The notes under the pieces are model-generated. The model was not told the origin of the DNA and ran no database searches. It saw only the letters and a program-made list of their open reading frames with translations. Position numbers and translations under genes: made by a program. A stretch of 64,000 nucleotides of DNA from Orbus sasakiae (GTDB lineage Bacteria > Pseudomonadota > Gammaproteobacteria > Enterobacterales > Orbaceae). Of this stretch, positions 8,291 through 17,533 are shown piece after piece (position 1 is the stretch's first letter; every line of letters begins with the position of its first letter). The stretch is taken from positions 1-64,000 of the forward strand of contig NZ_BAABHY010000015.1 of assembly GCF_039542345.1 (NCBI RefSeq), read 5' to 3'.

Positions 8291-10215
8291 TTTGACTTAA
8301 ACTGAGATATTACGAGAGATAAATCAATCGGTTTAATGATATCCGACATATTTATTTCTTGTTCATTAAGCTGTTCTAGCTCGGTTAATAATGAAATCGC
8401 TTGCGGTATATTCCAAATGATCTCTTGGTGATGAGAAGCAATGTATTGTTTTGCAAGCCACTGTTCAATGCGTGACGATAACTCAGTTTCAGCAGGGTAC
8501 AATGATAAAAAACCAATTAATTTAGGCAATAGATGTTGCCAATTGGCTTTTCTCATTAATTTGGGTACACCATTAAGTTGCAGCTTTGACTTATCGATAC
8601 TAAATTCAAAATTAAACGTCGCCAACGTTGCTTGTGCTTTACTGAGGATTTGTTGTTCTTGTTTATTGAGTAGCAAAGATAATGGAATCAACAAGCGCTC
8701 AATCGTTAAATCATCACTATTTGCCATAATTTTTGCTTTAAATAGCGCTAACTGTGCATTTTTCAATGAGAGTAAATTCAATTGAACACGATTTGGCTGA
8801 TGCTGCGACTTTTCCAATAATAAATATTCATTATCAATAATGCTTAACACCCTACCTAATATTGCCGCAGAAGCAAGCTCTGATTTATGCTGAGCAAGCG
8901 GTTCATTACGTTTAGGGAAAAGCGATTCAATCACGGCTTGCTGTTGTGGAGAGACCCTTTCTTCATTTGCATGACGCGTATCAACAGGTTGCACTAATTG
9001 ACTATACACGTGATTAACATCACGGTGTGACATTTTCTTTGGTGGCAGCATAGTATGATCAACTCCACCTTTGTGTTGTTGACTAATGGCCGAATCGACA
9101 GAAGGAGGGGAATGAAAAATATTTTGCCCTGCTGCCGCTCGATTCGGTTTTAACTGAATATCATGCTGATTCAATGAGTCACGGCTATCGTTTTGGGGTA
9201 GAGCCTGATTTTTTTGTGTATTTAATGCCATTATCATGGCTTGATAAACGAAATCATGGACTAGCCTTGCTTCATGAAAACGAACTTCATGTTTTGCAGG
9301 ATGCACATTAACATCGACTTGATGTGGATCGAGGTCTAAATAGATGACATAACTTAAAGTCTCGTCTGTCGAATAAACTGACGACTTACACGTTTCTAAA
9401 AAGGCTTGTTTTAACGCATGGTTCAGTAACCGGTCTTTGACCACTCGGCCATTCACATAAAAATATTGAAGCTGTTCTTGTAATGCATTTGGCGCCACCC
9501 AACCATGAATCGACAAATCATCATGTTGCCATGATAACTTGATCGCTTTTTGCATAAAATTTATACCACAAATCGATGCAACCCGTTTTTCTATCATTTG
9601 CTCAGTGTCAGCAGCTCGATATTGTTTAACTAATTTGCCATTATGTTGCAAATTAAAAGCAACATTTGGGTATGCCAATGCAATTCGGCGGACAACCTCA
9701 TCAATATGAGAAAACTCCGTTTTTTCTGTTTTCAAAAAACGTCGTCGGGCCGGCGTATTATAAAAAATATCCAAAACTTCAACGGTTGTACCCGCGGGGT
9801 GTGAAGCGGGTTTGATCACCGGTGACATATCACGGCCTTCAGCATAGACTTGCCATGCCTCAGCTTGCTCAGCGGGTTTTGAAGTCAGCGTTAAGCGAGA
9901 TACTGAACTAATACTGGCTAGGGCTTCACCACGAAACCCTAAGCTGATGATGGCTTCTAAGTCATCGAGCGTACTAATTTTACTGGTTGCATGACGCGCT
10001 AGAGCTAAAGCTAACTCCTCTTTATGGATACCACTACCATCATCGCGTATCCGGATTAGCTTACAGCCACCTTGCTCGATATCAATATCAATACGACGAG
10101 CCCCTGCATCAATACTATTCTCAACGAGTTCTTTAATAATTGAAGCAGGCCTTTCAACCACTTCACCGGCTGCAATTTGGTTTGCCAACTGGGGTGGAAG
10201 AATGTGGATCGCCAT
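8287..10215 (-). CDS. mutL: DNA mismatch repair protein MutL
   Basis: Links MutS mismatch recognition to MutH/UvrD. 642 residues. The N-terminal GHKL ATPase has the ATP-lid motifs ELVENSIDAG, IRDDGSGI and GFRGEALASI, followed by the conserved VEVLDIFYNTPARRRFL. A long polar linker (about 345-435) precedes a C-terminal dimerisation domain. No DQHAxxExxxxE endonuclease motif is visible, as in enteric MutL proteins that work with MutH. It is coupled to amiB (TAATG overlap) and to miaA (ATGA overlap). Confidence 0.97.
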   Translation of the reverse strand: MAIHILPPQLANQIAAGEVVERPASIIKELVENSIDAGARRIDIDIEQGGCKLIRIRDDGSGIHKEELALALARHATSKISTLDDLEAIISLGFRGEALASISSVSRLTLTSKPAEQAEAWQVYAEGRDMSPVIKPASHPAGTTVEVLDIFYNTPARRRFLKTEKTEFSHIDEVVRRIALAYPNVAFNLQHNGKLVKQYRAADTEQMIEKRVASICGINFMQKAIKLSWQHDDLSIHGWVAPNALQEQLQYFYVNGRVVKDRLLNHALKQAFLETCKSSVYSTDETLSYVIYLDLDPHQVDVNVHPAKHEVRFHEARLVHDFVYQAMIMALNTQKNQALPQNDSRDSLNQHDIQLKPNRAAAGQNIFHSPPSVDSAISQQHKGGVDHTMLPPKKMSHRDVNHVYSQLVQPVDTRHANEERVSPQQQAVIESLFPKRNEPLAQHKSELASAAILGRVLSIIDNEYLLLEKSQHQPNRVQLNLLSLKNAQLALFKAKIMANSDDLTIERLLIPLSLLLNKQEQQILSKAQATLATFNFEFSIDKSKLQLNGVPKLMRKANWQHLLPKLIGFLSLYPAETELSSRIEQWLAKQYIASHHQEIIWNIPQAISLLTELEQLNEQEINMSDIIKPIDLSLVISQFKSK

Positions 10216-11000
10216 TAATGTTTTTCCTTATTAATTGGATTATTCTTAATATAATTTTTCAAGCCTTTATAAATTGCCTGAGCAATTTTGTTTTGATGCG
10301 CATCACTTCTTAAGAGTTTTTCTTCACTTAAATTCGAAATAAAGCCCACCTCCACTAAAATAGACGGAATATCTGGCGACCTTAGAACGCCAAGACTGGC
10401 ATGTTCAGGTACACGTTTATGTAATGTTACCACTTTTGCCATCTCTTTTAAAACATCACTTGCTAATCCATAACCCACACGCTGTGAGTTAGAGAACTGC
10501 AAATCGAGAATAGCCTGACTTAAAAATGGATTATCGCCTTCAGATAAAACATCGCCTGCGCCACCCAATAATTCAGATTGTTTTTCATGTTGTTCAATCC
10601 AACGACCTAATTCTGTATCAGCGCGTTTGGTTGATAGCACCCAAATTGACGCGCCCTTTGCACTTCGATTCGGCGCGGCATCAGCATGAATTGAAATCAA
10701 CAGATCCGCTTTTTGCTTTCGTGCAATCTCTGAACGCTGAAAAACCGAAATATAACTGTCATTTGAACGTGTTAATACGGCTTTTAGTTGAGGATCTTTA
10801 TTGATGAGAACCATCAATTTTTTAGCAATTGATAAAGTCACCGTTTTTTCATATAGCTTCTGCTGACCAACGGCTCCCGAATCTTTACCGCCATGCCCAG
10901 CATCAATTGCAATGACTACTTTTGCATAAGCTTGGCTACACGTTAATAATGCGACTAAAAATAGTGAAATTATAGGTATTATTTTTTTCATATCATCCAT
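10215..11000 (-). CDS. amiB: N-acetylmuramoyl-L-alanine amidase (AmiB/AmiC type), minimal form
   Basis: Periplasmic zinc amidase that cleaves peptide stems from septal murein at division. 261 residues: a signal peptide (to about A26) followed directly by the Amidase_3 domain. Zinc ligands His36 (DAGHGGKD), Glu51 and His105 (SIHADA) and catalytic Glu217 (VEVGF) are present. The helical insert that autoinhibits EnvC/NlpD-regulated amidases is also present (about 145-175). The AMIN domain and the C-terminal LysM repeats known from E. coli AmiC and AmiB are both absent. An alternative start at Met4 (MKKII) is equally possible. Coupled to mutL by TAATG. Confidence 0.92.
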   Translation of the reverse strand: MDDMKKIIPIISLFLVALLTCSQAYAKVVIAIDAGHGGKDSGAVGQQKLYEKTVTLSIAKKLMVLINKDPQLKAVLTRSNDSYISVFQRSEIARKQKADLLISIHADAAPNRSAKGASIWVLSTKRADTELGRWIEQHEKQSELLGGAGDVLSEGDNPFLSQAILDLQFSNSQRVGYGLASDVLKEMAKVVTLHKRVPEHASLGVLRSPDIPSILVEVGFISNLSEEKLLRSDAHQNKIAQAIYKGLKNYIKNNPINKEKH

Positions 11001-11040
11001 TCTTACTAATTTTAAGGCGATTAAATTATTTTTATTATGC

Positions 11041-11511
11041 TTAACCGCGTTGTATGGTTATCCCCTTTTCTGATAAAGGGTGAATAATTGCTTCCCTTTC
11101 TAACTGCTTGTATAACAATTCAATTTTAATATCTGGTTGCGGTAGAACATCCCCCGCTTTTTGTGGCCATTCGACCAAACAGATACAACGTTTTGCTAAA
11201 TAATCTCGAATTCCCATAAATTCGAGCTCTTCCGAATCAGCCAATCGATAAAGATCAAAATGATAAACCGAAAACGTTTCAAACTCATAAGGCTCAACTA
11301 AAGTGTAAGTTGGACTTTTGACATTTCCCAAGTGCCCTAGTGCACGTAAAAATCCACGGCTGAATGTAGTTTTACCTGCACCTAGCTCGCCTTCGAGATA
11401 GATGATAATAGTATCATCATGCTGATTTAAATAGTTTAGGCAATGGTGCGCTAGGGTATACCCCAGTGCGATGGTGTCGTCTTCCGACTTTAGTTCAATT
11501 CTCTCTGTCAT
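11041..11511 (-). CDS. tsaE: tRNA threonylcarbamoyladenosine biosynthesis ATPase TsaE
   Basis: ATPase partner of TsaB/TsaD in making t6A37 of ANN-decoding tRNAs. 156 residues. P-loop GELGAGKTTFSRG, the switch segment NVKSPTYTLVEPY, HFDLYRL and the Walker-B-like VEWP identify it. It starts the minus-strand series tsaE-amiB-mutL-miaA, the order found in E. coli, with a 40-bp gap before amiB. Confidence 0.96.
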   Translation of the reverse strand: MTERIELKSEDDTIALGYTLAHHCLNYLNQHDDTIIIYLEGELGAGKTTFSRGFLRALGHLGNVKSPTYTLVEPYEFETFSVYHFDLYRLADSEELEFMGIRDYLAKRCICLVEWPQKAGDVLPQPDIKIELLYKQLEREAIIHPLSEKGITIQRG

Positions 11512-11597
11512 TTTAGTTATTCTTTGCTGGACTCTTAAGCATTATTATAGAAGAATAACGGCTATTAAGGAAACGTTTAACAACATTGAACATAGAG

Positions 11598-11867
11598 ATG
11601 CTACATACTATTTCAAATTCAACCATTGATATTGAACGCATTAATAGCGATGATGCAGTGGTATTTTGGCAAAATGGCGTAACATTAGCCCTCAAAAATC
11701 ATCTACAGCTCGATGCTATTTTAGCAAAAACACAGCACTGTTATGTATTAGACAATGATGTGATGGCGAGGGGATTATATCCGTTGTTAGATAGTCGGGT
11801 AACAATGATTGACATGCCAACCATCGTCACATTAAGTGCAACCTATTACCCGCAAATGAAATGGTAA
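11598..11867 (+). CDS. tusB: Sulfur relay protein TusB (DsrH family)
   Basis: Subunit of the TusBCD heterohexamer that passes persulfide sulfur toward TusE/MnmA for 2-thiouridine in tRNA. The start is placed at MLHTIS, as TusB proteins begin MLHT; an upstream TTG would add four residues. 89 residues. The pattern FWQNGVTLAL, then VLDNDVMARGL, then a C-terminal QMKW closely follows E. coli TusB. It is divergent from tsaE. TusC and TusD, which normally precede TusB in one operon, are not adjacent or anywhere in this window, so it is an orphan copy here. Confidence 0.85.
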   Translation: MLHTISNSTIDIERINSDDAVVFWQNGVTLALKNHLQLDAILAKTQHCYVLDNDVMARGLYPLLDSRVTMIDMPTIVTLSATYYPQMKW

Positions 11868-11876
11868 TAAAATATT

Positions 11877-11922
11877 TATTTTCGTTATTTTTTTAGCATA
11901 ATCACTAATTATGCTATAAAAC
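11877..11922 (+). repeat. Dispersed intergenic motif, copy A
   Basis: Shares the 19 nt TATTTTCGTTATTTTTTTA exactly with copy C at 32002. The following part is a diverged version of CTAATTATAGTGTAAAAA. In this copy the second half forms a hairpin (TAGCATAAT / ATTATGCTA, 11894-11916). It lies between the convergent tusB and dxr genes. No strong T-run follows the hairpin on either strand. Confidence 0.6.
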
Positions 11923-11941
11923 GTTCGTTTATACCACTCAA

Positions 11942-13132
11942 TCAAGACAACAATTTGGTGCTTAATTCTCTTGCCCAACGATCAATTTCAAAGACATCAT
12001 CAATCGATGTTGGTTCTGCTAATGTTAATTGATTTAGAACACTTTCGACCATGACCGCAATATCCATAAAGCCAATTTGACGATTTAAAAATGCCGCCAC
12101 AGCCACTTCATTAGCCGCATTTAGGCTAGTTGTGGCAGCTTGCCCCGATTGATAAGCATCGATGGCCAATTTAAGGCAGGGATAACGATTAAAATCAGGT
12201 TGCTTAAATGTTAAGCTCGACAATTGCATAAAATCAAGCGGAGGAACGCCCGCATGAATACGCAGTGGATATGACATCGCATAAGCGATTGGCGTACACA
12301 TATCAGGATGACCTAATTCAGCAATAACGCTACCATCGATATAACGTACCATAGAGTGAATAATTGATTGTGGGTGAACAATGATTTCCATCTCATCTTG
12401 ACTGGCATTAAATAACCAACGCGCTTCAATATATTCCAGTCCTTTATTCATCATTGTTGCTGAATCAACCGAAATTTTACGGCCCATAGACCAATTTGGA
12501 TGAGCAACAGCTTGCTCAGGTGTCACATGTTTTAACTGAGCAATCTCCGTATCACGAAACGGACCACCCGATCCTGTTAAGACTATTTTACTGATACCAT
12601 GTTCGGCTAACGATGCAAAGCCTAAATTATGTTGTACAGCGGTCGGTAAGCTCTGGAATATCGCATTATGTTCACTATCAACGGGCAACAACTCCGCATG
12701 ATGTTTTTTTACCGCTTGCATAAACAGATGACCACATGTGACAAGCGATTCTTTATTGGCTAACAAGATTCGTTTGCCTTTTTCTATCGCCGCCAATGTA
12801 GAGCGTAAACCAGCCGCCCCCACAATCGATGCCATAACCTGTTCAACTTCTGGCAACTGGGCTAAATCACAAATGGCCTGTTCGCCAGATAACACATCAA
12901 TATCTAAATTGTGCTCGCGTAGGTATTGTCGTACTAACTTAGCGGCATCGCCATCAGCCATCGCAACATATTTAGGCTTAAACTCAAGGCACTGTTCCAC
13001 CATCTTGGTAACATTTTTACCACCGGTTAGAACATAAGCTTGATACAAAGTCGGATTGTGGCGGATAACCGCTAATGTACTGCACCCGATTGATCCGGTT
13101 GATCCCAGAATTGCGATATTTTTTAGCACCAT
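11942..13132 (-). CDS. dxr: 1-deoxy-D-xylulose 5-phosphate reductoisomerase
   Basis: Converts DXP to MEP with NADPH, the committed step of isoprenoid synthesis. 396 residues. NADPH-binding GSTGSIGCSTL near the N-terminus, metal-binding LPVDSEHNAIFQ, the flexible-loop region HPNWSMGRKISVDSATM and ARWLF are all present. It stands alone here; ispU, cdsA and rseP, its usual downstream partners in enterics, are not next to it. Confidence 0.97.
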   Translation of the reverse strand: MVLKNIAILGSTGSIGCSTLAVIRHNPTLYQAYVLTGGKNVTKMVEQCLEFKPKYVAMADGDAAKLVRQYLREHNLDIDVLSGEQAICDLAQLPEVEQVMASIVGAAGLRSTLAAIEKGKRILLANKESLVTCGHLFMQAVKKHHAELLPVDSEHNAIFQSLPTAVQHNLGFASLAEHGISKIVLTGSGGPFRDTEIAQLKHVTPEQAVAHPNWSMGRKISVDSATMMNKGLEYIEARWLFNASQDEMEIIVHPQSIIHSMVRYIDGSVIAELGHPDMCTPIAYAMSYPLRIHAGVPPLDFMQLSSLTFKQPDFNRYPCLKLAIDAYQSGQAATTSLNAANEVAVAAFLNRQIGFMDIAVMVESVLNQLTLAEPTSIDDVFEIDRWARELSTKLLS

Positions 13133-13222
13133 AACATCATCAGTAAAATTGATTTGGCATTACAATAACGTAAAGTGTTGTAATAAGCAAACGCCAAAAT
13201 GCAATGAATAATTGAGCTGGTG

Positions 13223-14188
13223 TCAATCGCTCATGAGACACGCTTGTAGTGGTTTTCGCCGAGAATAAGGTTGTACATTAGCCAACCCCAAACGTAGCAC
13301 GATGCTTGGTAACGTAGTCAAATGAAGTCTTTGTTGCATTTCAATGCACAATTTATTAACTTCAATCGGTTGATTCATAAACGCATAACTGATTTGATTA
13401 GCAGTACACGCCAGTAATAAACGTTGCAATGAGCGACCGACATTGATCCACTCTTTTTTTGTATTCTGTTGCGTTGTTAATAACATAAAATCCGAAGAAG
13501 ACTTTATTTTTTGATCATCTTGCCTATTTTGTATACTTGCCTTTAAAAAACAAGCCATAATCGGTTTCACCATAAACAAGGGTAAATTAGGCGCACCTAA
13601 AATAGCATAACTTAAACCATCGTTTGTGGTCTGTGCATGTTTTTTATTCAAACGCATCCATTGTTTTAGCTCCGTAATGAAACGTTTATCCGCCATCTGT
13701 AGTGTGTTACCTGCCAAAATCAATTCACGAATGAGATTAAACTGTTCTGTATCACGAGGGTACAGATGACAATCTATATTTGGATATAAAGGCATGGTTG
13801 TTAATACCGTTCGTTGCTGCCTTGTGATATTTCCACCATGATATAGGCTACGATTGCTCTGCTGCTTTATAACATAATTAGCCAGTGGATCAACTGGTAA
13901 TTGAGGCGATCGGGTCAAATGAATCATAATTTGCCCCTTATCATTAAGCTCTACTTGGGTTTGATAATGTTTGGTTGATGCTACGATACAAATATTTTCA
14001 GCAAGGCAGCCTAAACTGATAAAAAGCTCACGATGCAGAGGATCAACCACAGTTAATGATCGCGAATAATCAGCCGTTATCATGATCTGATTAGGCGTAA
14101 TTTTCACCAACCATGGCTGAGAATTATGACCAGAGGGTGCTCTTAGTGCTTGTTCGACAATATCATAATAATCATATTGATAATGCAT
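13223..14188 (-). CDS. Nitroreductase-like flavoprotein (Acg-type), function unknown
   Basis: About 321 residues. The N-terminal APSGHNSQPW motif and the SLGCLAENI segment are typical of the diverged nitroreductase subgroup that includes mycobacterial Acg. These bind FMN and lack proven substrates in most cases. The start at the second of two adjacent Met codons is preferred because GGGG lies 5 nt upstream of it. It is downstream of a tetR-family gene by about 15 bp in the same direction, so the two form an operon controlled by the palindrome at 14828-14873. A role in handling an electrophile, nitro compound or quinone is plausible but inferred. Confidence 0.75.
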   Translation of the reverse strand: MHYQYDYYDIVEQALRAPSGHNSQPWLVKITPNQIMITADYSRSLTVVDPLHRELFISLGCLAENICIVASTKHYQTQVELNDKGQIMIHLTRSPQLPVDPLANYVIKQQSNRSLYHGGNITRQQRTVLTTMPLYPNIDCHLYPRDTEQFNLIRELILAGNTLQMADKRFITELKQWMRLNKKHAQTTNDGLSYAILGAPNLPLFMVKPIMACFLKASIQNRQDDQKIKSSSDFMLLTTQQNTKKEWINVGRSLQRLLLACTANQISYAFMNQPIEVNKLCIEMQQRLHLTTLPSIVLRLGLANVQPYSRRKPLQACLMSD

Positions 14189-14203
14189 CATTACCCCAAA
14201 TGT

Positions 14204-14818
14204 TTAGTTAATGTCTTTTAAATGATCCAACCAAAGATCAATAATCATATCAATTCCATGTTTGATTTGTAGCCAACCTTCATCTGTTTGTAATTGTATA
14301 CCGTTATAACAAGGGCTAACCTCAGATATCATAACTAAATAACTAATTGACGAGGACAATATCGTTGCTAAAGCTGCAACGTCATGACTGGTGGTTTGTG
14401 TTAATTGGCTAACTAATTCAACAAGGTCACAACCGTTTTTCTCTCTTTTTTGCCTTATCTGCATCATAGTCTGATTATGGGTGGAGAGTTCCCAACGAGT
14501 CAGCCTTTTTAATATGATGTCATCGCGTAATTGATTTATTTGCTGAGCAAACAAATTTTTTAGGAAACTACGAAGGTTATCAATCTGGGAGGCGGATACA
14601 TTGATACTGGTCCAATAATCTCGCTTAAAAATATAATGGGCAATTAATTGTTCAAGCGAACCAAAATATCGATAAATTAATACCTTCGCAATGCCAGCGC
14701 GTTCTGCAATCATATTAACACCAATATTTTCAAAACCATGCTCAGCGATAATATCAGCAACAGCAAGTAAAATTTTGTGTTCAGTCGCTTGCCGACTGAC
14801 TGAGTAGTGTTTCGTCAT
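14204..14818 (-). CDS. TetR-family transcriptional regulator
   Basis: 204 residues. The N-terminal helix-turn-helix reads AEHGFENIGVNMIAERAG followed by KVLIYRYFGSLEQL, the TetR signature. The C-terminal domain is a helical ligand-binding part without a recognised subfamily. It is the first gene of a two-gene operon with the nitroreductase-like gene. A long palindrome lies just upstream of its start, so autorepression is likely. The ligand is unknown. Confidence 0.88.
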   Translation of the reverse strand: MTKHYSVSRQATEHKILLAVADIIAEHGFENIGVNMIAERAGIAKVLIYRYFGSLEQLIAHYIFKRDYWTSINVSASQIDNLRSFLKNLFAQQINQLRDDIILKRLTRWELSTHNQTMMQIRQKREKNGCDLVELVSQLTQTTSHDVAALATILSSSISYLVMISEVSPCYNGIQLQTDEGWLQIKHGIDMIIDLWLDHLKDIN

Positions 14819-14827
14819 AAGATAAAT

Positions 14828-14873
14828 ATGTTACCAGTGAGTAACACTATTATATGTTACTCATTGGTAACAT
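14828..14873. promoter_or_regulatory. Large palindromic operator upstream of the tetR gene
   Basis: ATGTTACCAGTGAGTAAC (14828-14845) and GTTACTCATTGGTAACAT (14856-14873) are inverted copies with one mismatch in 18, separated by 10 bp. Each arm itself contains a GTTAC...GTAAC dyad. It begins 9 bp upstream of the TetR start codon. This is the expected position and size for a site bound by TetR dimers. Confidence 0.8.
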
Positions 14874-14920
14874 TCAAATTAATATTTGCGGATATTGTGA
14901 TTGACCTAAAATGAAGGCAA

Positions 14921-14950
14921 AAAAAACCGCATTATTTAATGCGGCTTGTT
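14921..14950 (-). terminator. Terminator of glmM
   Basis: Palindrome CCGCATTATTTAATGCGG (14927-14944), followed on the minus strand by a run of T (complement of 14919-14926). It lies just past the glmM stop codon. Confidence 0.85.
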
Positions 14951-14957
14951 TTAAAAA

Positions 14958-16292
14958 CTAATTATTTTGAACGGCATCAGCAATTCGCTGAGCATATTCA
15001 GTAACACGTTCTTTGTCATGACCTTCAACCATCACGCGGATTAACGGTTCAGTACCTGATTTACGGATTAATACTCGCCCTTGATCTTCTAATAATGATT
15101 CAACTTCTTTAATTGTATCAATGACATCAAGATGATTAAGTGGATCTGACTGCCCCGCAAAACGGACATTAATTAAGACTTGTGGTAAAAATTTCATACC
15201 ACTGCTTAAATCAGCAAGACTCATTTTATTACGCACCATCGCAGATAAGACTTGCAAACCTGCAACGATCCCATCGCCCGTAGTGGTTTTATCCAGTAGC
15301 AATACATGACCTGAGTTTTCTGCGCCAAATTTCCAATCATTTTCGACAAGCTTCTCTAGCACATAGCGATCACCTACTTTGGCTCTCACAAATGGGATTC
15401 CCAATTCTTTTAGCGCAATTTCTAGCCCCATATTACTCATCAGAGTGCCAACGACGCCCCCTTTAAGTTGACCATTGCGTAACGCTTCTCGCGCGATAAT
15501 GTAAATAATTTGGTCGCCATCAATCACATTCCCTTTGTGATCAACCATGATCACTCGATCACCATCACCGTCTAGCGCAAAACCCACATCGGCTTTTTCA
15601 TCGCGGACTTTTTGAATAAGCGCCCTTACATCGGTTGCGCCACAATTTTCATTGATATTCATACCATCGGGATCACAACCAATTTTAATGACTTTAGCGC
15701 CTAACTCTTTCAATACATTTGGGGCAATATGGTATGTTGCACCATTGGCACAATCGACAACAATTTTAAGTCCAGCTAGACTCAAATCATGATCAAAAGT
15801 CCCCTTACAAAATTCAATATAGCGACCGGCAGCATCTGTTATTCGACTTGCTCGGCCTAATTTATCTGAGGTTACGCAATCTAATGGTTTTTCCAGCTCT
15901 TGTTCGATTAAGGATTCAATATCATCAGGAAGCTTTTTACCTTCAGTTGAGAAAAATTTAATGCCATTATCGTAAAATGGATTATGTGATGCAGAAATAA
16001 CAACCCCTGCATTAGCCCGAAATGTCCGAGTTAAATAAGCAATAGCAGGCGTTGGCATGGGGCCCGTAAACGCAGCGGCAACACCCGCTGATGCAAAACC
16101 AGCTTCAAGTGCGGATTCGAGCATATAACCAGAAATACGGGTGTCTTTACCAATCAACACTTTACCAACACCATTTTGTGCCAGAACGCGCCCTACCGCC
16201 CATCCCAATTTTAATGCAAAATCAGGTGTGATCGGATAAACACCCACTCGACCACGAATTCCATCTGTACCAAAATATTTACGTTCAGACAT
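14958..16292 (-). CDS. glmM: Phosphoglucosamine mutase
   Basis: Interconverts glucosamine-6-P and glucosamine-1-P for UDP-GlcNAc, peptidoglycan and LPS synthesis. 444 residues. The phosphoserine is Ser102 in SASHNP, the metal loop is DGDGDR, and the C-terminal phosphate-binding loop is RKSGTEPLIRVM. It follows folP on the same strand, but a 344-bp spacer separates them, unlike the tight ftsH-folP-glmM operon in E. coli. Confidence 0.97.
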   Translation of the reverse strand: MSERKYFGTDGIRGRVGVYPITPDFALKLGWAVGRVLAQNGVGKVLIGKDTRISGYMLESALEAGFASAGVAAAFTGPMPTPAIAYLTRTFRANAGVVISASHNPFYDNGIKFFSTEGKKLPDDIESLIEQELEKPLDCVTSDKLGRASRITDAAGRYIEFCKGTFDHDLSLAGLKIVVDCANGATYHIAPNVLKELGAKVIKIGCDPDGMNINENCGATDVRALIQKVRDEKADVGFALDGDGDRVIMVDHKGNVIDGDQIIYIIAREALRNGQLKGGVVGTLMSNMGLEIALKELGIPFVRAKVGDRYVLEKLVENDWKFGAENSGHVLLLDKTTTGDGIVAGLQVLSAMVRNKMSLADLSSGMKFLPQVLINVRFAGQSDPLNHLDVIDTIKEVESLLEDQGRVLIRKSGTEPLIRVMVEGHDKERVTEYAQRIADAVQNN

Positions 16293-16636
16293 TTATCGTT
16301 TCCTTCTATTATTTTTTTACTATGGCGACATGCTTAATCGTGTCTCATACTACTATAATAATCAAAAAATATCACTTACTGAGCCTTCTTTTCTTACCAC
16401 TATTTTCGATATTTTGTGCTTATTCTAGGTCAGCTAAGCTGCCATGTTTACCCCACGTCTTTGACCATCATTTTTATCGAATGATGTACAATCTGTGTTT
16501 TACGCTAAATAGTATTGTGATGAATTCATTGGTTTGTCAGCATATTTAAATATGCTCAATATTAAGATTTAAATGGGGATATATTGATAAATAAGCTGTC
16601 AAAATATGCGTTGATTCTGCGCAGATGCGCAGAATG
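16293..16636. other. 344-bp spacer between folP and glmM
   Basis: Holds a 75-codon plus-strand frame (16322-16549) with no ribosome-binding site and no recognisable product, which I do not accept as a gene. A weak hairpin (CATCATT / AATGATG) lies at 16466-16486. The folP-proximal hairpin at 16614-16635 is listed separately. A glmM promoter probably lies here but I cannot place it. Confidence 0.5.
16614..16635 (-). terminator. Hairpin directly after folP
   Basis: ATTCTGCGC / GCGCAGAAT, a 9-bp perfect stem with a 4-nt loop starting 1 nt after the folP stop. No U-tract follows on the minus strand, so termination is uncertain; it may mark the 3' end of the ftsH-folP mRNA in another way. Confidence 0.45.
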
Positions 16637-17470
16637 TTATTTTTCAGCTAAAGTGGCTTGCACAACACGCAGTGCATCAAACGTTTCTTTAACATCATGG
16701 ACACGAATAATGTGTGCTCCTTGCATCGCCGCAATGACGGCACAAGAAATACTGCCAATAATACGTTCAGAAGGGGGGACGTTTAATACTTGACCAATCA
16801 TCGTTTTACGTGACATTCCAACTAAGAGTGGTAAACCAAAGTGATGGAAATCAGCCAGTTTTGCAAGGAGTCGATAATTATGCGAAAGCGCTTTACCAAA
16901 TCCAAATCCGGGATCTAACATAATTTTTTGGCGATCTATCCCAGCATCAACACAACGTTGGATATGATAAGTAAAAAAATCATTCACCGTTTGGTAAATA
17001 TCCTCTTCATAATGAGGTGCTTGTTGCATGGTTTTTGGATCGCCTTGCATATGCATTAAACAAACGGGTAAACCAGTTTGTTGTGCAGCGTCTAAAGCAC
17101 CGGGTAATGTTAATGCTCGAATATCATTGATTAAATGAGCTCCTGCCTTCGCTGACTCAAGCATCACCTGTGGTTTTGATGTATCGACTGAAATCCAAAC
17201 ATCAAAATATTTAGCTATCTTTTCAACTACGGGCACGACACGCTCGAGTTCTTGCTCGACTGAAACCTCATTAGCTCCTGGGCGAGTCGATTCCCCACCC
17301 ACATCAATAAATGTTGCACCAGATTGTACCATATGATCAACCCGCCGCATGGCATCATCTAAGTTATTGTATTGCCCACCATCTGAAAATGAATCAGGGG
17401 TCATGTTTAAAATCCCCATCACATGGGGAAAGGTAAGATCCATCGTGTGTTGGTTAAATTTGATTTCCAT
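16637..17470 (-). CDS. folP: Dihydropteroate synthase
   Basis: Joins p-aminobenzoate to dihydropterin pyrophosphate in folate synthesis; the sulfonamide target. 277 residues. GILNMTPDSFSDGG, FIDVGGESTRPGA, DPGFGFGK and GMSRKTMIG are the family motifs, in order. It lies 63 bp downstream of ftsH on the same strand. The GESTRPG loop involved in sulfonamide resistance looks wild type. Confidence 0.97.
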   Translation of the reverse strand: MEIKFNQHTMDLTFPHVMGILNMTPDSFSDGGQYNNLDDAMRRVDHMVQSGATFIDVGGESTRPGANEVSVEQELERVVPVVEKIAKYFDVWISVDTSKPQVMLESAKAGAHLINDIRALTLPGALDAAQQTGLPVCLMHMQGDPKTMQQAPHYEEDIYQTVNDFFTYHIQRCVDAGIDRQKIMLDPGFGFGKALSHNYRLLAKLADFHHFGLPLLVGMSRKTMIGQVLNVPPSERIIGSISCAVIAAMQGAHIIRVHDVKETFDALRVVQATLAEK

Positions 17471-17533
17471 ATTTTCTTATCTAATTGAGTTGTAAAAAAA
17501 CGCGCATAAGCGCGTTTAATCATGATGCTAGGT

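Noticed and set aside
11513..11695. 60-codon minus-strand frame overlapping the tusB start
   Set aside because: Antisense to tusB, which has clear family similarity; no product recognised.
16127..16136. Pasteurellaceae DNA uptake signal
   Set aside because: AAGTGCGG occurs only about once and without the extended consensus; no enrichment is visible.
16322..16549. 75-codon plus-strand frame in the folP-glmM spacer
   Set aside because: No ribosome-binding site, odd composition and no family resemblance; it probably reflects chance in AT-rich spacer DNA.
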